40,998 bases of DNA from CAYTTA01 sp964440655 (GTDB taxonomy: Bacteria; Bacteroidota; Rhodothermia; Balneolales; Balneolaceae): positions 1-40,998 of the forward strand of contig CAYTTA010000016.1 in the NCBI GenBank assembly GCA_964440655.1. The letters run 5' to 3'. Every line of letters begins with the position of its first letter. Positions within the stretch are counted from its first letter, which is position 1. Position numbers and translations under genes: made by a program. Of the stretch, positions 18,134-26,794 are shown piece by piece. The notes under the pieces are model-generated. The model saw nothing but the letters and a program-made list of their open reading frames with translations. It was not told where the DNA came from and searched no databases.

Positions 18134-18228
18134 GTCAGTCTTGTACGAGATTAAAGGCCGAAAAATTTATCCAGGTATAGAGATCGTTATCCAGCGGGGT
18201 TGTCCCATGGGAGATATCCCAGCCGGGA

Positions 18229-21200
18229 TTATCCCAGCTGGGGGTTCGGGTTCCGGACCTTGCCCAGGTAAGAGGTGCGCGGACGGGTGCCGAGCTCTTC
18301 GAGCAGCAGGTAGTTGCGCTCGTTCCTCTTGATCCGGGTGATGTGGCTCTCCGGATCGCTGATGTCGCCGAAATGGATCGCATTGGCGGGACATGCCTGG
18401 GCGCAGGCGGTGGTGACCGTACCGTCGGCCGGCTTCCAGGAGCCGGTTTCTCGTCGTGAATCCCGACGGGCACGGTTGAGTCGCTGTACGCAGTAGGTGC
18501 ACTTCTCCATCACCCCGCGGAAACGGACGGTTACTTCCGGGTTCATCGCCATCTGGATGATCTCCGGCTCGTCTCCGTTTGCCAGAAACTCCTTGGTGTA
18601 GTTGAAGAAGTTGAATCGTCGGACCTTGTACGGGCAGTTGTTTGCGCAGTAACGGGTTCCGATGCAGCGGTTGTAGGTCATCTGGTTGATGCCGTCGTCA
18701 CTCTGTGTGGTGGCGGCAACCGGGCAGACCTGCTCGCAGGGAGCCAGGTCGCACTGCATGCAGGGAACCGGCTGATGGAGCGCTCTGGGGTTGTCCGGAT
18801 CGCCTTCATAGTAACGGTCGGTCCGGATCCAGTGCATCATCCGGCGGCGTCTCACCTCACGCTTGCCCACAACGGGGATGTTGTTCTCCGCCTGGCAGGC
18901 GATGGTACAGACTCCGCATCCGAAACAGGCGTTCAGGTCGATCGCCATCCCCCACTGGGGCTGATGATCGGGGAAATCGTGCGGGTTGAAGAGGGAGACC
19001 GGAAATTCTCCATTTCCTTCTTCCCGTGCCTCTTTCAGTCCGGGAACTTCAAATCCATAGGTGCTTTCAAAGGAGGCGAAGTCCGGCTTGTCGCGATATT
19101 CGTCGAGTGTCGCCTCGCGGATCAGTGAGCGACCCTCCAGGGAGTGGTGATCCTGAACACAGGCGATCTCATAGCTTCGTCCGGTGGTGGTCACATCCGC
19201 CGAGCGGTAGTAGGAAGCAGCGGTGGTTCGCAGCGGATAGACATCGACTCCCACTCCGTCGGCAATCCTTCCGATGCCGCTCCGGCCATATCCGGCCGTA
19301 AGGGTGATGCTGTCGTCTGCATGACCGGGCTGTACCCAGGCTGCAATCTCTATGGTTGTGCCTTCGGCGTTGATCCGGACAATCGGGGCATCCTTGTCGG
19401 AGAGATGCCGCTCGGTGGAAATCCCGAGGGAGCGTGCGGTTGCAACGCTCATGAGCGCCACGTTGTCCCAGGTGATCTTGGTCATCGGGTCGGGCAGCTC
19501 CTGAAGCCAGCTGTTGTTGGCAAAGCGACCGTCGAAGAGGGTGGGGTCCGGCTTGATGACGATCTCCAGGCCTCTGATGCCGGTGCGGCCCAGAAGCGGG
19601 GTGATCTCATTGGCAAATCCGCTTGACAGGGAGACGTTTGCGGCCGCGTAGCCGGACGCCTTATCGAGGCCGTCATGCAGGATCTGCTCCCAGCGGGATT
19701 CAAAATTATTGCCCAGGAAGGAGCTCCAGGTCTCACGGACAAGATCATATCCGTTTTCAAACCGGCCGTTTACAATCAGGTTTAGCAGCTCGATCTCGCT
19801 CCAGCCGTCAAACAGGGGCTGGATCTGAGGCTGGATGACGGAGCGTACCCCCGTGAAGGAGGTTCCGTCTCCCCAGGCTTCAAGGAAGTGAGCCCGGTTG
19901 ACATGCCATTCCGCGGCGCGGGAAGTTTCGTCTACATAATCGGCCAGGTGGATCACGGTGCCCGCCCGGGAGAGAGCACCGGCGAAATCGAGATCGGCCG
20001 GGGCGGTGTAGACCGGGTTGGCACCAAGAATGACGACGGTCTGGACTCCTCCGCCGCGAAGCTCATCGGCCAGCGCCTTGAACGCCTCGTCTCGGGATCG
20101 ACCCTCATCGTAGGGCACCTCCACATATTCCACGGTGGATCCGGCGTTGCCCAGGGCCAGGTTGATGGCGGCAACCGCGGCGTGGACGCCGGCCGGCTGC
20201 TGGTTTCCAGCCGTCAGGATGGAGGCTCCTCGATTGGCCAGCAGATCATCGGCCAGAATCTCCACCCACTGGTGATTCAGAAAGTCGTTCTGTGTTCGCG
20301 CAAAGGCTTCCAGTCCGGAGAGGGAGCCGGAGAGCCGGGCGGCCAGGGCATAGGTGAAGGGCTCGATCTCGGATGCTTTGAGCCGCAGCCGGTTGTCCGC
20401 ATAGGACCCTGTGCTGGTGAAGGTGCTCTCCACACTGTAGAGGCGGCTCATGGAATCCCCGGCACTGAATACGTTGCGTCCGGCAATGAGTTTCTGGACG
20501 TTTTCAACACTGTTTTTGTGCTCTTGCGGACTCATGAAGTCACTGTCAAGGGCAACAACAACCTGGGCACGGTCAAAGTGGTTGACGGTTCGGAGCCGCC
20601 GGCCAAAAGCGATCCGCGTTCCCTCCATGGCGGCATCATCGCCAAAAGGTTCCCAGGTAAACCATTCTGCATTGGGGAACCGTTCGGACGCCTGTTCGCG
20701 GAGGCGCTGCAGAGTGAGGGAGGAGTTCTCCTCGGTGATGAAAGCGATCCGTTGCTGCCGGTTGGAGAAGTGGCTGTTTGCAAAGGAGATGAACTCTTCC
20801 CGCGTTGAGCGTTCGCCGTTGCGGCGGATGCCCCGGGAGCGGTCCGGATCGTAAAGATTCAGAATGGAAGCCTGGTCGAAGATGTCCGTCTTTCCAAGCC
20901 GGGAAGGATGCTGCTCGTTCCCTTCAATCTTGGTGGGGCGGCCTTCGTTGCTCTCTGCCAGAAGTCCGCTCAGCACTCCCTGGAAGGGGCGGGCTGTGGA
21001 GTAGTATACCGGCTGTCCCAGTACACGATCTTCCGGCATCCGGCTGAATGGAACGATTTTCTGGGCCGGGCGCCGGCATGCGGCAAATCCGGCCAGGGCG
21101 ACCGAGGCACCCATGATCCGCAGAAAACTGCGCCGGGATACCTGATCCGTCAGCTCGGAGGCGTCTTCGGGAAATTCGCGCTCGACGAATTTCTTGTACT

Positions 21201-21261
21201 CTTCGTTGCGGGCGAGCTCGTTCAGGCTCTTCCAGTAGGTGGTTTCTTTAGATTCGCTCAT
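18229..21261 (-). CDS. actB: Alternative complex III subunit ActB (Fe-S, molybdopterin-like)
   Basis: A 1010-residue fusion protein. The N-terminus has a Tat motif SRRSFLRIMG (Arg43, Arg44) and then Cys62 after a hydrophobic stretch, so Tat export and possible lipid anchoring are both plausible. A molybdopterin-oxidoreductase-like domain fills the first 700 residues; in this family it binds no Mo cofactor. The C-terminal third is a ferredoxin-like domain with four cysteine groups: ACFGCGVCTIAC, CMQCDLAPCEQVC, CIGTRYCANNC, and CTYC paired with CAQAC. These fit three 4Fe-4S and one 3Fe-4S cluster as known for ActB. It takes electrons from the ActC quinol site and hands them to the c hemes of ActA and ActE. 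It is second in the operon. Confidence 0.97.
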   Translation of the reverse strand: MSESKETTYWKSLNELARNEEYKKFVEREFPEDASELTDQVSRRSFLRIMGASVALAGFAACRRPAQKIVPFSRMPEDRVLGQPVYYSTARPFQGVLSGLLAESNEGRPTKIEGNEQHPSRLGKTDIFDQASILNLYDPDRSRGIRRNGERSTREEFISFANSHFSNRQQRIAFITEENSSLTLQRLREQASERFPNAEWFTWEPFGDDAAMEGTRIAFGRRLRTVNHFDRAQVVVALDSDFMSPQEHKNSVENVQKLIAGRNVFSAGDSMSRLYSVESTFTSTGSYADNRLRLKASEIEPFTYALAARLSGSLSGLEAFARTQNDFLNHQWVEILADDLLANRGASILTAGNQQPAGVHAAVAAINLALGNAGSTVEYVEVPYDEGRSRDEAFKALADELRGGGVQTVVILGANPVYTAPADLDFAGALSRAGTVIHLADYVDETSRAAEWHVNRAHFLEAWGDGTSFTGVRSVIQPQIQPLFDGWSEIELLNLIVNGRFENGYDLVRETWSSFLGNNFESRWEQILHDGLDKASGYAAANVSLSSGFANEITPLLGRTGIRGLEIVIKPDPTLFDGRFANNSWLQELPDPMTKITWDNVALMSVATARSLGISTERHLSDKDAPIVRINAEGTTIEIAAWVQPGHADDSITLTAGYGRSGIGRIADGVGVDVYPLRTTAASYYRSADVTTTGRSYEIACVQDHHSLEGRSLIREATLDEYRDKPDFASFESTYGFEVPGLKEAREEGNGEFPVSLFNPHDFPDHQPQWGMAIDLNACFGCGVCTIACQAENNIPVVGKREVRRRRMMHWIRTDRYYEGDPDNPRALHQPVPCMQCDLAPCEQVCPVAATTQSDDGINQMTYNRCIGTRYCANNCPYKVRRFNFFNYTKEFLANGDEPEIIQMAMNPEVTVRFRGVMEKCTYCVQRLNRARRDSRRETGSWKPADGTVTTACAQACPANAIHFGDISDPESHITRIKRNERNYLLLEELGTRPRTSYLGKVRNPNPQLG

Positions 21262-21348
21262 TCGTCCGTGAAGCTTTGATTGAAAATCTTCTGGCAGATG
21301 TTCCGGCCGGGTCCGTGTCTGGAGAGACCCGGGTCCTAAAAATCATGA

Positions 21349-21993
21349 TCAGAAATGGCAGCTCTGGCATTGCTGGGGCGGGATGATGTTGTGTCGGGCG
21401 ACAAGCTCTCTACCCATTTCCAGCTGATTTTCGGGCTGATACCCCATGGTCGTGACTTCTTCCACGGGACGGATGTGCCGCTCGGGTGCCCTGTGGCAAT
21501 CCAGGCACCAGCTCATGCTGAGCGGCTCGTGCTGAAATACTCTTTCCATTCGGTCAACGCGACCGTGACAGGATTCACAGCCGACTCCGACGCTGACGTG
21601 TGCACTGTGATCGAAGAAGGCAAAATCGGGAAGGTCGTGAACGCGGATCCACTCAATCGGATTTCCGGTTTCCCAGCTCTCGCGGACCGGGGCGAGTGCC
21701 TCGCTGTCGGTTGCGATCTGATTGTGGCAGTTCATACAGGTCTGGGTGGCGGGGATGTTCGCTTCAAAGGTGTCGAAGACCTGCGTGTGGCAATATTGAC
21801 AGTCCATGCCGAGCTGGCCCGCATGCAACTGGTGACTGAAGGGTACCGGCTGTTCAGGTGCGTATCCGACATGGGTATTCTCCGGAGAGAAGAAGTACCA
21901 TATTCCGAAGATTGCGCCGTTTAGGAAGATGATGATGCCGATGAGTACTCGCTTGGGAACGTCGTTTACCCACTTGGGAAATAGTTGAGCCAT
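21349..21993 (-). CDS. actA: Alternative complex III pentaheme cytochrome ActA
   Basis: A 214-residue membrane-anchored pentaheme cytochrome c. One N-terminal helix (about residues 14-35) anchors it. Five CXXCH motifs follow at residues 65-69 (CQYCH), 86-90 (CMNCH), 139-143 (CESCH), 163-167 (CLDCH) and 209-213 (CQSCH, one residue before the end). This is the diagnostic pattern of ActA. I use the ATG at 21993, giving MAQLFPKW, which fits the family N-terminus; the open frame extends to an ATG at 22062 with no clear ribosome site. It is the first gene of the act-caa3 block, so the operon promoter should lie upstream, between here and 22685. Confidence 0.95.
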   Translation of the reverse strand: MAQLFPKWVNDVPKRVLIGIIIFLNGAIFGIWYFFSPENTHVGYAPEQPVPFSHQLHAGQLGMDCQYCHTQVFDTFEANIPATQTCMNCHNQIATDSEALAPVRESWETGNPIEWIRVHDLPDFAFFDHSAHVSVGVGCESCHGRVDRMERVFQHEPLSMSWCLDCHRAPERHIRPVEEVTTMGYQPENQLEMGRELVARHNIIPPQQCQSCHF

Positions 21994-22153
21994 AGATTCT
22001 ATCAGATCATTAAAGAAGGCTGCGCAAAACCGTCCCATCGACGCGTTCTGAAGGGCCTTCATTCACGTATTGCGGCTGAACGGCGCCGGTTTCAAAACGA
22101 AATGAAGATATTGAATATCCCCTTACGAAAGTAGATGGAGGAGGTCTCGCCGT

Positions 22154-22176
22154 CTATTTAAATCTGTTCTAAATAG
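22154..22176. promoter_or_regulatory. Inverted repeat in divergent actA/DUF420 spacer
   Basis: A perfect 7-base inverted repeat, CTATTTA and TAAATAG, is separated by nine bases. It sits in an A/T-rich patch about 160 bases upstream of actA. This is the most AT-rich stretch of a 690-base GC-rich divergent spacer, so it is a reasonable place for a promoter or operator. I could not match it to a known regulator. Confidence 0.3.
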
Positions 22177-22191
22177 TTTGCCACGAGTTAA

Positions 22192-22682
22192 ATGCAGGTT
22201 TACCACGGCTTTCCTGCGGTTGCCCGGAAGCGCTCCCGACGGGCCTCCGCTCGGGCTAGGAGCAGGGCACCATTAGGGCCACGACCGGGACTCAGCTCGG
22301 GTTACGACCGGGGCACCCTTAGGGCCTCCGCGCGGGCCGGTGTGCCGTTCCGTTTGGAGTATGGTTCGCCGTCCCGTTAGAGCCGGTTCGCCACTTCCGT
22401 TTCGGGAAAGTCGCGCGTCCCAGGAAGACTGGCCACCGGAAAGCCGGCCAAATATATAAAAACTATCGGGACTTTTTCCTCTCGGGTTATTCATATCTTT
22501 TCCCGCATCGCACGGAGTCGGGCCCTGAGCAGGAAGCCGATTGCCGTACCGGTCGCCGCACGGAGTCGGGCGGTGGGCAGGAAGCCGGCGGCCGAACCGG
22601 TCGCCGCACGGAGTCGGACCCTCAGCAGGAAGCCGGAAGCCATCGGGGCAGAGAAACAGTTGAATCACATATATATAAGGTA
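22192..22682. repeat. Divergent spacer with 48-base tandem repeat
   Basis: The spacer between actA and the DUF420 gene. Bases 22511-22558, 22559-22606 and 22607-22641 are two full copies and one partial copy of a 48-base unit starting CACGGAGTCGG and containing GCAGGAAGCCG and CCGGTCGCCG. Upstream, 22199-22345 holds looser repeats of GACCGGG, CTCGGG and TTAGGGCC words. The minus-strand frame through it encodes 16-residue repeats but has no gene-like features. The AT-rich bases just before 22680 are a possible DUF420 promoter region. Confidence 0.75.
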
Positions 22683-22685
22683 TTG

Positions 22686-23267
22686 ATGAAGGGACAGGTG
22701 AGAGAAAGGATTTCGGATCAGATCACGGTCGATTTCTTCAAGGAGCTGAGTGTGACGAAAGCACTGGCAACCATCGGGTTGATCAGCCTCGGTGCTTTCT
22801 TTTTCCTGATCTGGATGATCTACTTCCGAGAAACTCCTGGGTCGGATGCTGCCTGGGTGGCCAATCTGCCGGCACTGAACGCCATGCTGAACAGTGTGAG
22901 TACCGTTCTGATCCTGCTCGGCTATCGAGCGGTACGCCAGGGGAACTATTCACTTCATATGAAAAGGATGCTCTCGGCCTTTGTCACCTCATCCCTCTTT
23001 CTCATCAGCTACCTGCTTTATCACAACTTTGCGGGGCACACTCCATTCCCGGGAGAGGGGTGGGTCCGGCCGGTCTACTTCATCATCCTCATCAGCCATA
23101 TTATACTGTCGGCATTTGTGGTTCCTCTCGTACTGACCAGCTTCTATTTTGCCTGGGCCGGCAAATTCCGGACGCACCGGAAGCTCTCCCGCTGGACCCT
23201 GCCTGTCTGGCTCTATGTGTCGGTGACGGGCGTGATCATCTTTTTTATACTAAACGCCTATGTATAG
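22686..23267 (+). CDS. DUF420 membrane protein, probable oxidase assembly factor
   Basis: A 193-residue protein with about five membrane helices. Conserved DUF420 features are visible: PALNAMLNSVSTVLILLGY, HMKRMLSAF, YLLYHNFAG, FIILISHIILSAFVVPLVL, and a final HRKLSRWTLPVWLYVSVTGV helix. Lone His residues within helices are typical of this family. DUF420 proteins (for example CtaM in Staphylococcus) are needed for function of heme-copper oxidases in the organisms studied. Its divergent position beside the act-caa3 block fits an oxidase-assembly role, by inference. The ATG at 22686 follows directly on a TTG, which is a possible alternative. Confidence 0.88.
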   Translation: MKGQVRERISDQITVDFFKELSVTKALATIGLISLGAFFFLIWMIYFRETPGSDAAWVANLPALNAMLNSVSTVLILLGYRAVRQGNYSLHMKRMLSAFVTSSLFLISYLLYHNFAGHTPFPGEGWVRPVYFIILISHIILSAFVVPLVLTSFYFAWAGKFRTHRKLSRWTLPVWLYVSVTGVIIFFILNAYV

Positions 23268-23292
23268 CCCCTCGGTTGTTGCGGGGTCTTTT
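23268..23292 (+). terminator. Possible weak intrinsic terminator after DUF420 gene
   Basis: Immediately after the stop codon, CCCC (23268-23271) can pair with GGGG (23283-23286), with a mismatch and two further pairs inside, followed by TCTTTT. The stem is short, so the call is weak. Confidence 0.3.
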
Positions 23293-23370
23293 GTGATGCC
23301 CGGGCCCCTCTGTTTCGCGTCCCTCTGCACATCGGGGGCCCTTTGTTTCGCGCCCCTCTGCACATTCGGT

Positions 23371-23726
23371 GCCTCTGTGATTATTCCTGAATACTACCCC
23401 GAATTGGAATAACGGCAGAGGGTTTCGCCACTGTTATGATGAAGGCCCTCTGTTTTTATTCCTTTATCGTGCTGAAAATTGGAATAACAACAGAGGGCCT
23501 NNNNNNNNNNNNNNNNNNNNNNNNNNNNNNNNNNNNNNNNNNNNNNNNNNNNNNNNNNNNNNNNNNNNNNNNNNNNNNNNNNNNNNNNNNNNNNNNNNNN
23601 CCCTCTGTTTTTATTCCTTTATCGTGCTGAAAATTGGAATAACAACAGAGGGCCTGGGGGAGATGATGTCGGGACCCTCCGCGATTATTCCTAAATACTG
23701 CCCCGAATTGGAATAACGTCTCCATC
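23371..23726. repeat. Hairpin-repeat array C, interrupted by a gap
   Basis: Units at 23371-23422, 23446-23497, 23601-23652 and 23675-23726. The second and third are identical and flank the 100-N gap. If they are one unit, the array is three units with periods 75 and 74. Arms follow the family pattern; the second unit, with left arm CCCTCTGTTTTTATTCC and right arm GGAATAACAACAGAGGG, pairs at 16 of 17 positions. Loops are 18 bases; the first and last units share a loop reading (T)(G/A)AATACT(A/G)CCCCGAATT. Bases 23306-23370 before it hold two copies of a CCCTCTG-containing word pattern. The array lies between the convergent DUF420 and UPF0173 genes and ends 14 bases from the latter's stop. Confidence 0.9.
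23501..23600. other. Assembly gap (100 N) flanked by a 55-base duplication
   Basis: The 55 bases before the gap (23446-23500) are identical to the 55 after it (23601-23655). This fits two contigs that truly overlap, or an unresolved tandem array, joined with a nominal 100 N. Confidence 0.9.
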
Positions 23727-23739
23727 CCCAACAGCTACA

Positions 23740-24450
23740 CTAATCCCCCAGAAACTCTTCTCCCGGACGCGGCAACACTACTTTGGCTTCTGAATAGTCT
23801 TCCGCCAGCTCCTTGAACTGGTTTGGATCCCCGGAGAGCAGCGGGAAGGTGCCGTAGTGGATGGGGATGGCCAGTGCCGGATTGATCATCTCACAGCAGA
23901 TGGCCGCTTCACGGGGTCCCATGGTGTAGTGGTCACCGATGGGGATGGCGATAACGTCCGGTTCGTAGAGATCGCCGTAGATCTCCAGGTCACCGAAAAT
24001 GTTGGTATCACCCATGTGATAGAAGACGATGTCATCATCGAACGTGACGATCATCCCGCCGGCTTCACCCGCATACTCTCCGTTGATGAAGGAGGAGCTG
24101 TGATTGGCTGAAACGAGCGTGACAGAGAAATCATCAAACCGGACAGTCCCCCCCTTGTTGAACTCTACAGCCTGATCTTCGGAAAGTCCGTGTCTCACCA
24201 GGTGGCCGATCAGCTCCACCTGGCCGACCACTTTGCATCCGGTCCGTGCTGCAATGTCGAGCGTATCGCCAACATGATCTCCATGTCCATGGGTAAGAAG
24301 AATGTAGTCCACTTTGTCGGGCCGCTTCCATTCATCCGGGGTTTTCGGGTTCTGGCTGAGAAACGGATCGATGTAGATCACTTTTCCTTCAGGGCTTTCC
24401 AGGCGGATGGCGGAGTGTCCGAGCCAGTACCCTTTTACTTTCGTCTCCAT
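23740..24450 (-). CDS. UPF0173-type metal-dependent hydrolase
   Basis: A 236-residue metallo-beta-lactamase-fold protein of the UPF0173/YtkL type. It opens with GYWLGHSAIRLE, has IDPFL near residue 28, the metal motif HGHGDHVGD at residues 54-62 (His54, His56, Asp58, His59), NHSSSF near 116, MGDT near 147, and the family signature IPIHYGTFPLL near 198. The substrate is unknown. It is a single gene converging on the DUF420 gene, with array C at its 3' end. Nothing upstream suggests an operon. Confidence 0.92.
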   Translation of the reverse strand: METKVKGYWLGHSAIRLESPEGKVIYIDPFLSQNPKTPDEWKRPDKVDYILLTHGHGDHVGDTLDIAARTGCKVVGQVELIGHLVRHGLSEDQAVEFNKGGTVRFDDFSVTLVSANHSSSFINGEYAGEAGGMIVTFDDDIVFYHMGDTNIFGDLEIYGDLYEPDVIAIPIGDHYTMGPREAAICCEMINPALAIPIHYGTFPLLSGDPNQFKELAEDYSEAKVVLPRPGEEFLGD

Positions 24451-24906
24451 GAGGCGTGTTCCTTTCGGTTAATCAGGTTTTGTTTGATGATGTTGCTTCT
24501 ATGCCTGTCTCAGGCGGCTGTGTCCATCGACAGGACTAACAGGTACGCTCTTCTTTGCATTCACCGGTCGATATGCTACATTTTATAAAGACGGTTAAGG
24601 GACCGCTTTTTTCTGGCTCAAGTCGCTTCGACTCCGGCGACTCGATGCTGATCGCTTGCGGTGATCGCTTGCGGTGATCGCTTGCCCGCTGGCCACTTGT
24701 CGCTGGTCGCTGGTCGCTGCTGGCCGGTGGTCGCTTGCCGCTCGCTGGTGGTCGCTTGCCGCTCGATGCTGGCCGATGGTCTCTTGCCGCTCGTTGCTGG
24801 CCGCTGCCCGCTCGCTGCATCCGGTGAACTCTGTTCCAGATTGCGCGGTTACGTAATCCTTTGGATTGAATTACTTCAAGAGATATCTGCCGATAGGGAT
24901 ATCCGA
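24451..24906. repeat. Gene-free divergent spacer with GCTGG/TCGCTTGC repeats
   Basis: 456 bases between two divergent genes. From about 24645 to 24825 it is built of short degenerate repeats such as GATCGCTTGCGGT (three times near 24650-24682), GTCGCTGG and GGTCGCTTGCCGCTCG (twice). An open frame through it feeds into the YciO-like gene but has no coding character. AT-rich bases near 24560-24600 and 24845-24880 may hold the promoters. AGGGA at 24896-24900 is a ribosome site for the next gene. Confidence 0.7.
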
Positions 24907-25581
24907 ATGACAAGAAAGCAAAATATGGCTCAACGTGTCAAACTTCACCCGGAAAACCCTCATCAGAAGCGGATCTTTGAAGTGGTCGATGTCCTGAAGG
25001 ATGGGGGAGTCATTCTGATGCCCACAGATTCCCGTTATGCCCTGGCCTGCGATTATCAGAACAAAGAGGGAATGGCCCGGATCCGGAGAATCCGGAACCT
25101 GGACAAAGGGGATCATCTTACGGTCCTCTGCCGGAGCATCCAGCACGCTTCCACCTTCGCCCTGATCAATGACAGGAATTTCAAGCTGCTCAAGAGGCTC
25201 ACGCCGGGAACGTTCACTTTCATCTTGCCGGCCACGAGAGAGGTGCCGAGGCTTCTGGTGCACCCGAAGAAGCGGACCGTCGGGGTCCGGATTCCGGACT
25301 ATCCGATCAGCCTGAGCCTGATCGATACCCTGGGGCAGCCGCTTCTGGCCATATCCGCGAAGATCGACGGGCAGGAGCTACCGGATGATCGGGAACTCTT
25401 CCTGAGCCGGTTCGACAACCTGGTGGATCTGATCATCGACAATCAGCAGCCACTTACAATGACCGAATCGACCATTGTGGATCTGACCGGGGATGATCTG
25501 GAGCTCGTCCGCGAGGGGCCGGAGATGGACAGACTGATGGAAGTAGTTGACCTGGAGGGGCTTACGCTGAACCTCCCCTGA
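24907..25581 (+). CDS. yciO: YciO/Sua5/YrdC-domain protein
   Basis: A protein of about 224 residues with a single YrdC-like domain, of the YciO type. The N-terminus VKLHPENPHQKRI closely follows E. coli YciO, followed by LKDGGVILMPTDSRYALACD, the nucleotide-binding KGDHLTVLC segment, TPGTFTFILPATREVP, and a C-terminal STIVDLTGD. The full Sua5 C-terminal domain is absent. YrdC and Sua5 make threonylcarbamoyl-AMP for tRNA t6A; whether YciO proteins do so generally is uncertain, so an RNA-modification or RNA-binding role is inferred. The start at 24907 has AGGGA eight bases upstream; the ATG at 24925 is an alternative. Confidence 0.88.
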   Translation: MTRKQNMAQRVKLHPENPHQKRIFEVVDVLKDGGVILMPTDSRYALACDYQNKEGMARIRRIRNLDKGDHLTVLCRSIQHASTFALINDRNFKLLKRLTPGTFTFILPATREVPRLLVHPKKRTVGVRIPDYPISLSLIDTLGQPLLAISAKIDGQELPDDRELFLSRFDNLVDLIIDNQQPLTMTESTIVDLTGDDLELVREGPEMDRLMEVVDLEGLTLNLP

Positions 25582-25705
25582 ACGGTGTCGATAATCATTC
25601 AGGGACAGGCGTACCTGGACCACGGCGTTCATCGCAGTTGCCCTGACCGGTGCCGTCAAACCCGCACGGACAAATGTATCAGTAAACCTGTAAAAACAAC
25701 CTGCT

Positions 25706-26788
25706 ATGAGTATGAGAATCGCGATCAATACCGGGGGAGGAGATGCACCCGGACTGAATGCTGCCATCCGCGCGGCCACCCTGGCCGCCCTTCAGCGGGG
25801 GTGGGAGGTCTTCGGCATCCGCCACGGATATGGATCACTTTATACCGACGATCCGTTTGTCCGGATGACACCGGAAACGGTTCGCGGCATCACCATGCAG
25901 GGTGGAACGATCCTGAGTACGGCAAACCGGGGCAATCCTTTTCAGATGCCGTACAGGAAGCCGGACGGGACATGGGATACGGAGGACCGGTCGGAGCATG
26001 TGGTGGAGATGTTCCGCAAGCACGGGATTGACGCCCTGATTGCCATCGGCGGGGACGGATCGATGCATATCGCCAACCGGCTAAGCGAAATGGGAATCTG
26101 CATCGTTGGTGTTCCCAAGACAATCGACAACGATGTCTGGGGGTGTGACACCACCCTCGGGTTCGATACGGCATGCACCACCGCCACGGAGGCGATCGAC
26201 AAGCTCACCACAACGGCCGAATCGCATCAGCGGATCATGGTGGTGGAGGTGATGGGCCGCTATACCGGATGGATCGCTCTCCATTCGGGTCTTGCCGCGA
26301 GTGCCGATGTCATTCTCATGCCGGAGATCCCTTTCACGATCGATCCGATCGTCGAGAAGATCAAACAGCTGGGCGGGATGGGCAAATCCTATGCGATCGT
26401 GGTGGTCGCCGAAGGGGCGATGGAGAAGGGGGGCAAACGGTTTGTCAAGAGCAAGAGGGTGGGGCAGTCGGAACTGCTGGGCGGAATCGGGGAGCACCTG
26501 GAGAAGGTGCTGAGCGACCGGACCGGCAAGGAGTCCCGCTCGATCGTTCTGGGTCATCTGCAGCGTGGCGGAACCCCGTCGACCTACGACCGCCTTATCT
26601 CCCTGCGGTTCGGGGCGGCTGCCGTCCGACTGGTGGAGAAGGAGAAGTTCAACCACCTGGTGGTGCTTCAACAGAATGAGATCCGCTCCATTCCGATCTC
26701 CGATGTTGCCGGGAAGATCAAGCTGGTCCCGCTCGATGGAGATACGATCCGGACGGTCCGGGACGTGGGGATCTGTCTCGGCGACTGA
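25706..26788 (+). CDS. pfkA: 6-phosphofructokinase
   Basis: A 360-residue glycolytic phosphofructokinase converting fructose 6-phosphate to the 1,6-bisphosphate. Nucleotide-loop GGGDAPGLNA is at residues 10-19, GGDGS at 115-119, catalytic PKTIDND at 137-143, and MGRYTGW at 183-189; QRGGTPS is near residue 289. Gly at the position equal to E. coli Gly104 predicts ATP rather than pyrophosphate use. Lys in PKTIDND (Gly in E. coli) is the form seen in pyrophosphate enzymes and in group III or trypanosomal ATP enzymes. It is therefore most likely an ATP-dependent group III type, with the phosphoryl donor to be tested. It ends six bases from the convergent gamma-glutamyltransferase gene, with no visible terminator between them. 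Confidence 0.95.
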   Translation: MSMRIAINTGGGDAPGLNAAIRAATLAALQRGWEVFGIRHGYGSLYTDDPFVRMTPETVRGITMQGGTILSTANRGNPFQMPYRKPDGTWDTEDRSEHVVEMFRKHGIDALIAIGGDGSMHIANRLSEMGICIVGVPKTIDNDVWGCDTTLGFDTACTTATEAIDKLTTTAESHQRIMVVEVMGRYTGWIALHSGLAASADVILMPEIPFTIDPIVEKIKQLGGMGKSYAIVVVAEGAMEKGGKRFVKSKRVGQSELLGGIGEHLEKVLSDRTGKESRSIVLGHLQRGGTPSTYDRLISLRFGAAAVRLVEKEKFNHLVVLQQNEIRSIPISDVAGKIKLVPLDGDTIRTVRDVGICLGD

Positions 26789-26794
26789 ATTCGT

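Noticed and set aside
22273..22668. Minus-strand frame with 16-residue repeats
   Set aside because: A product of the 48-base tandem repeat; no start signal and no plausible product.
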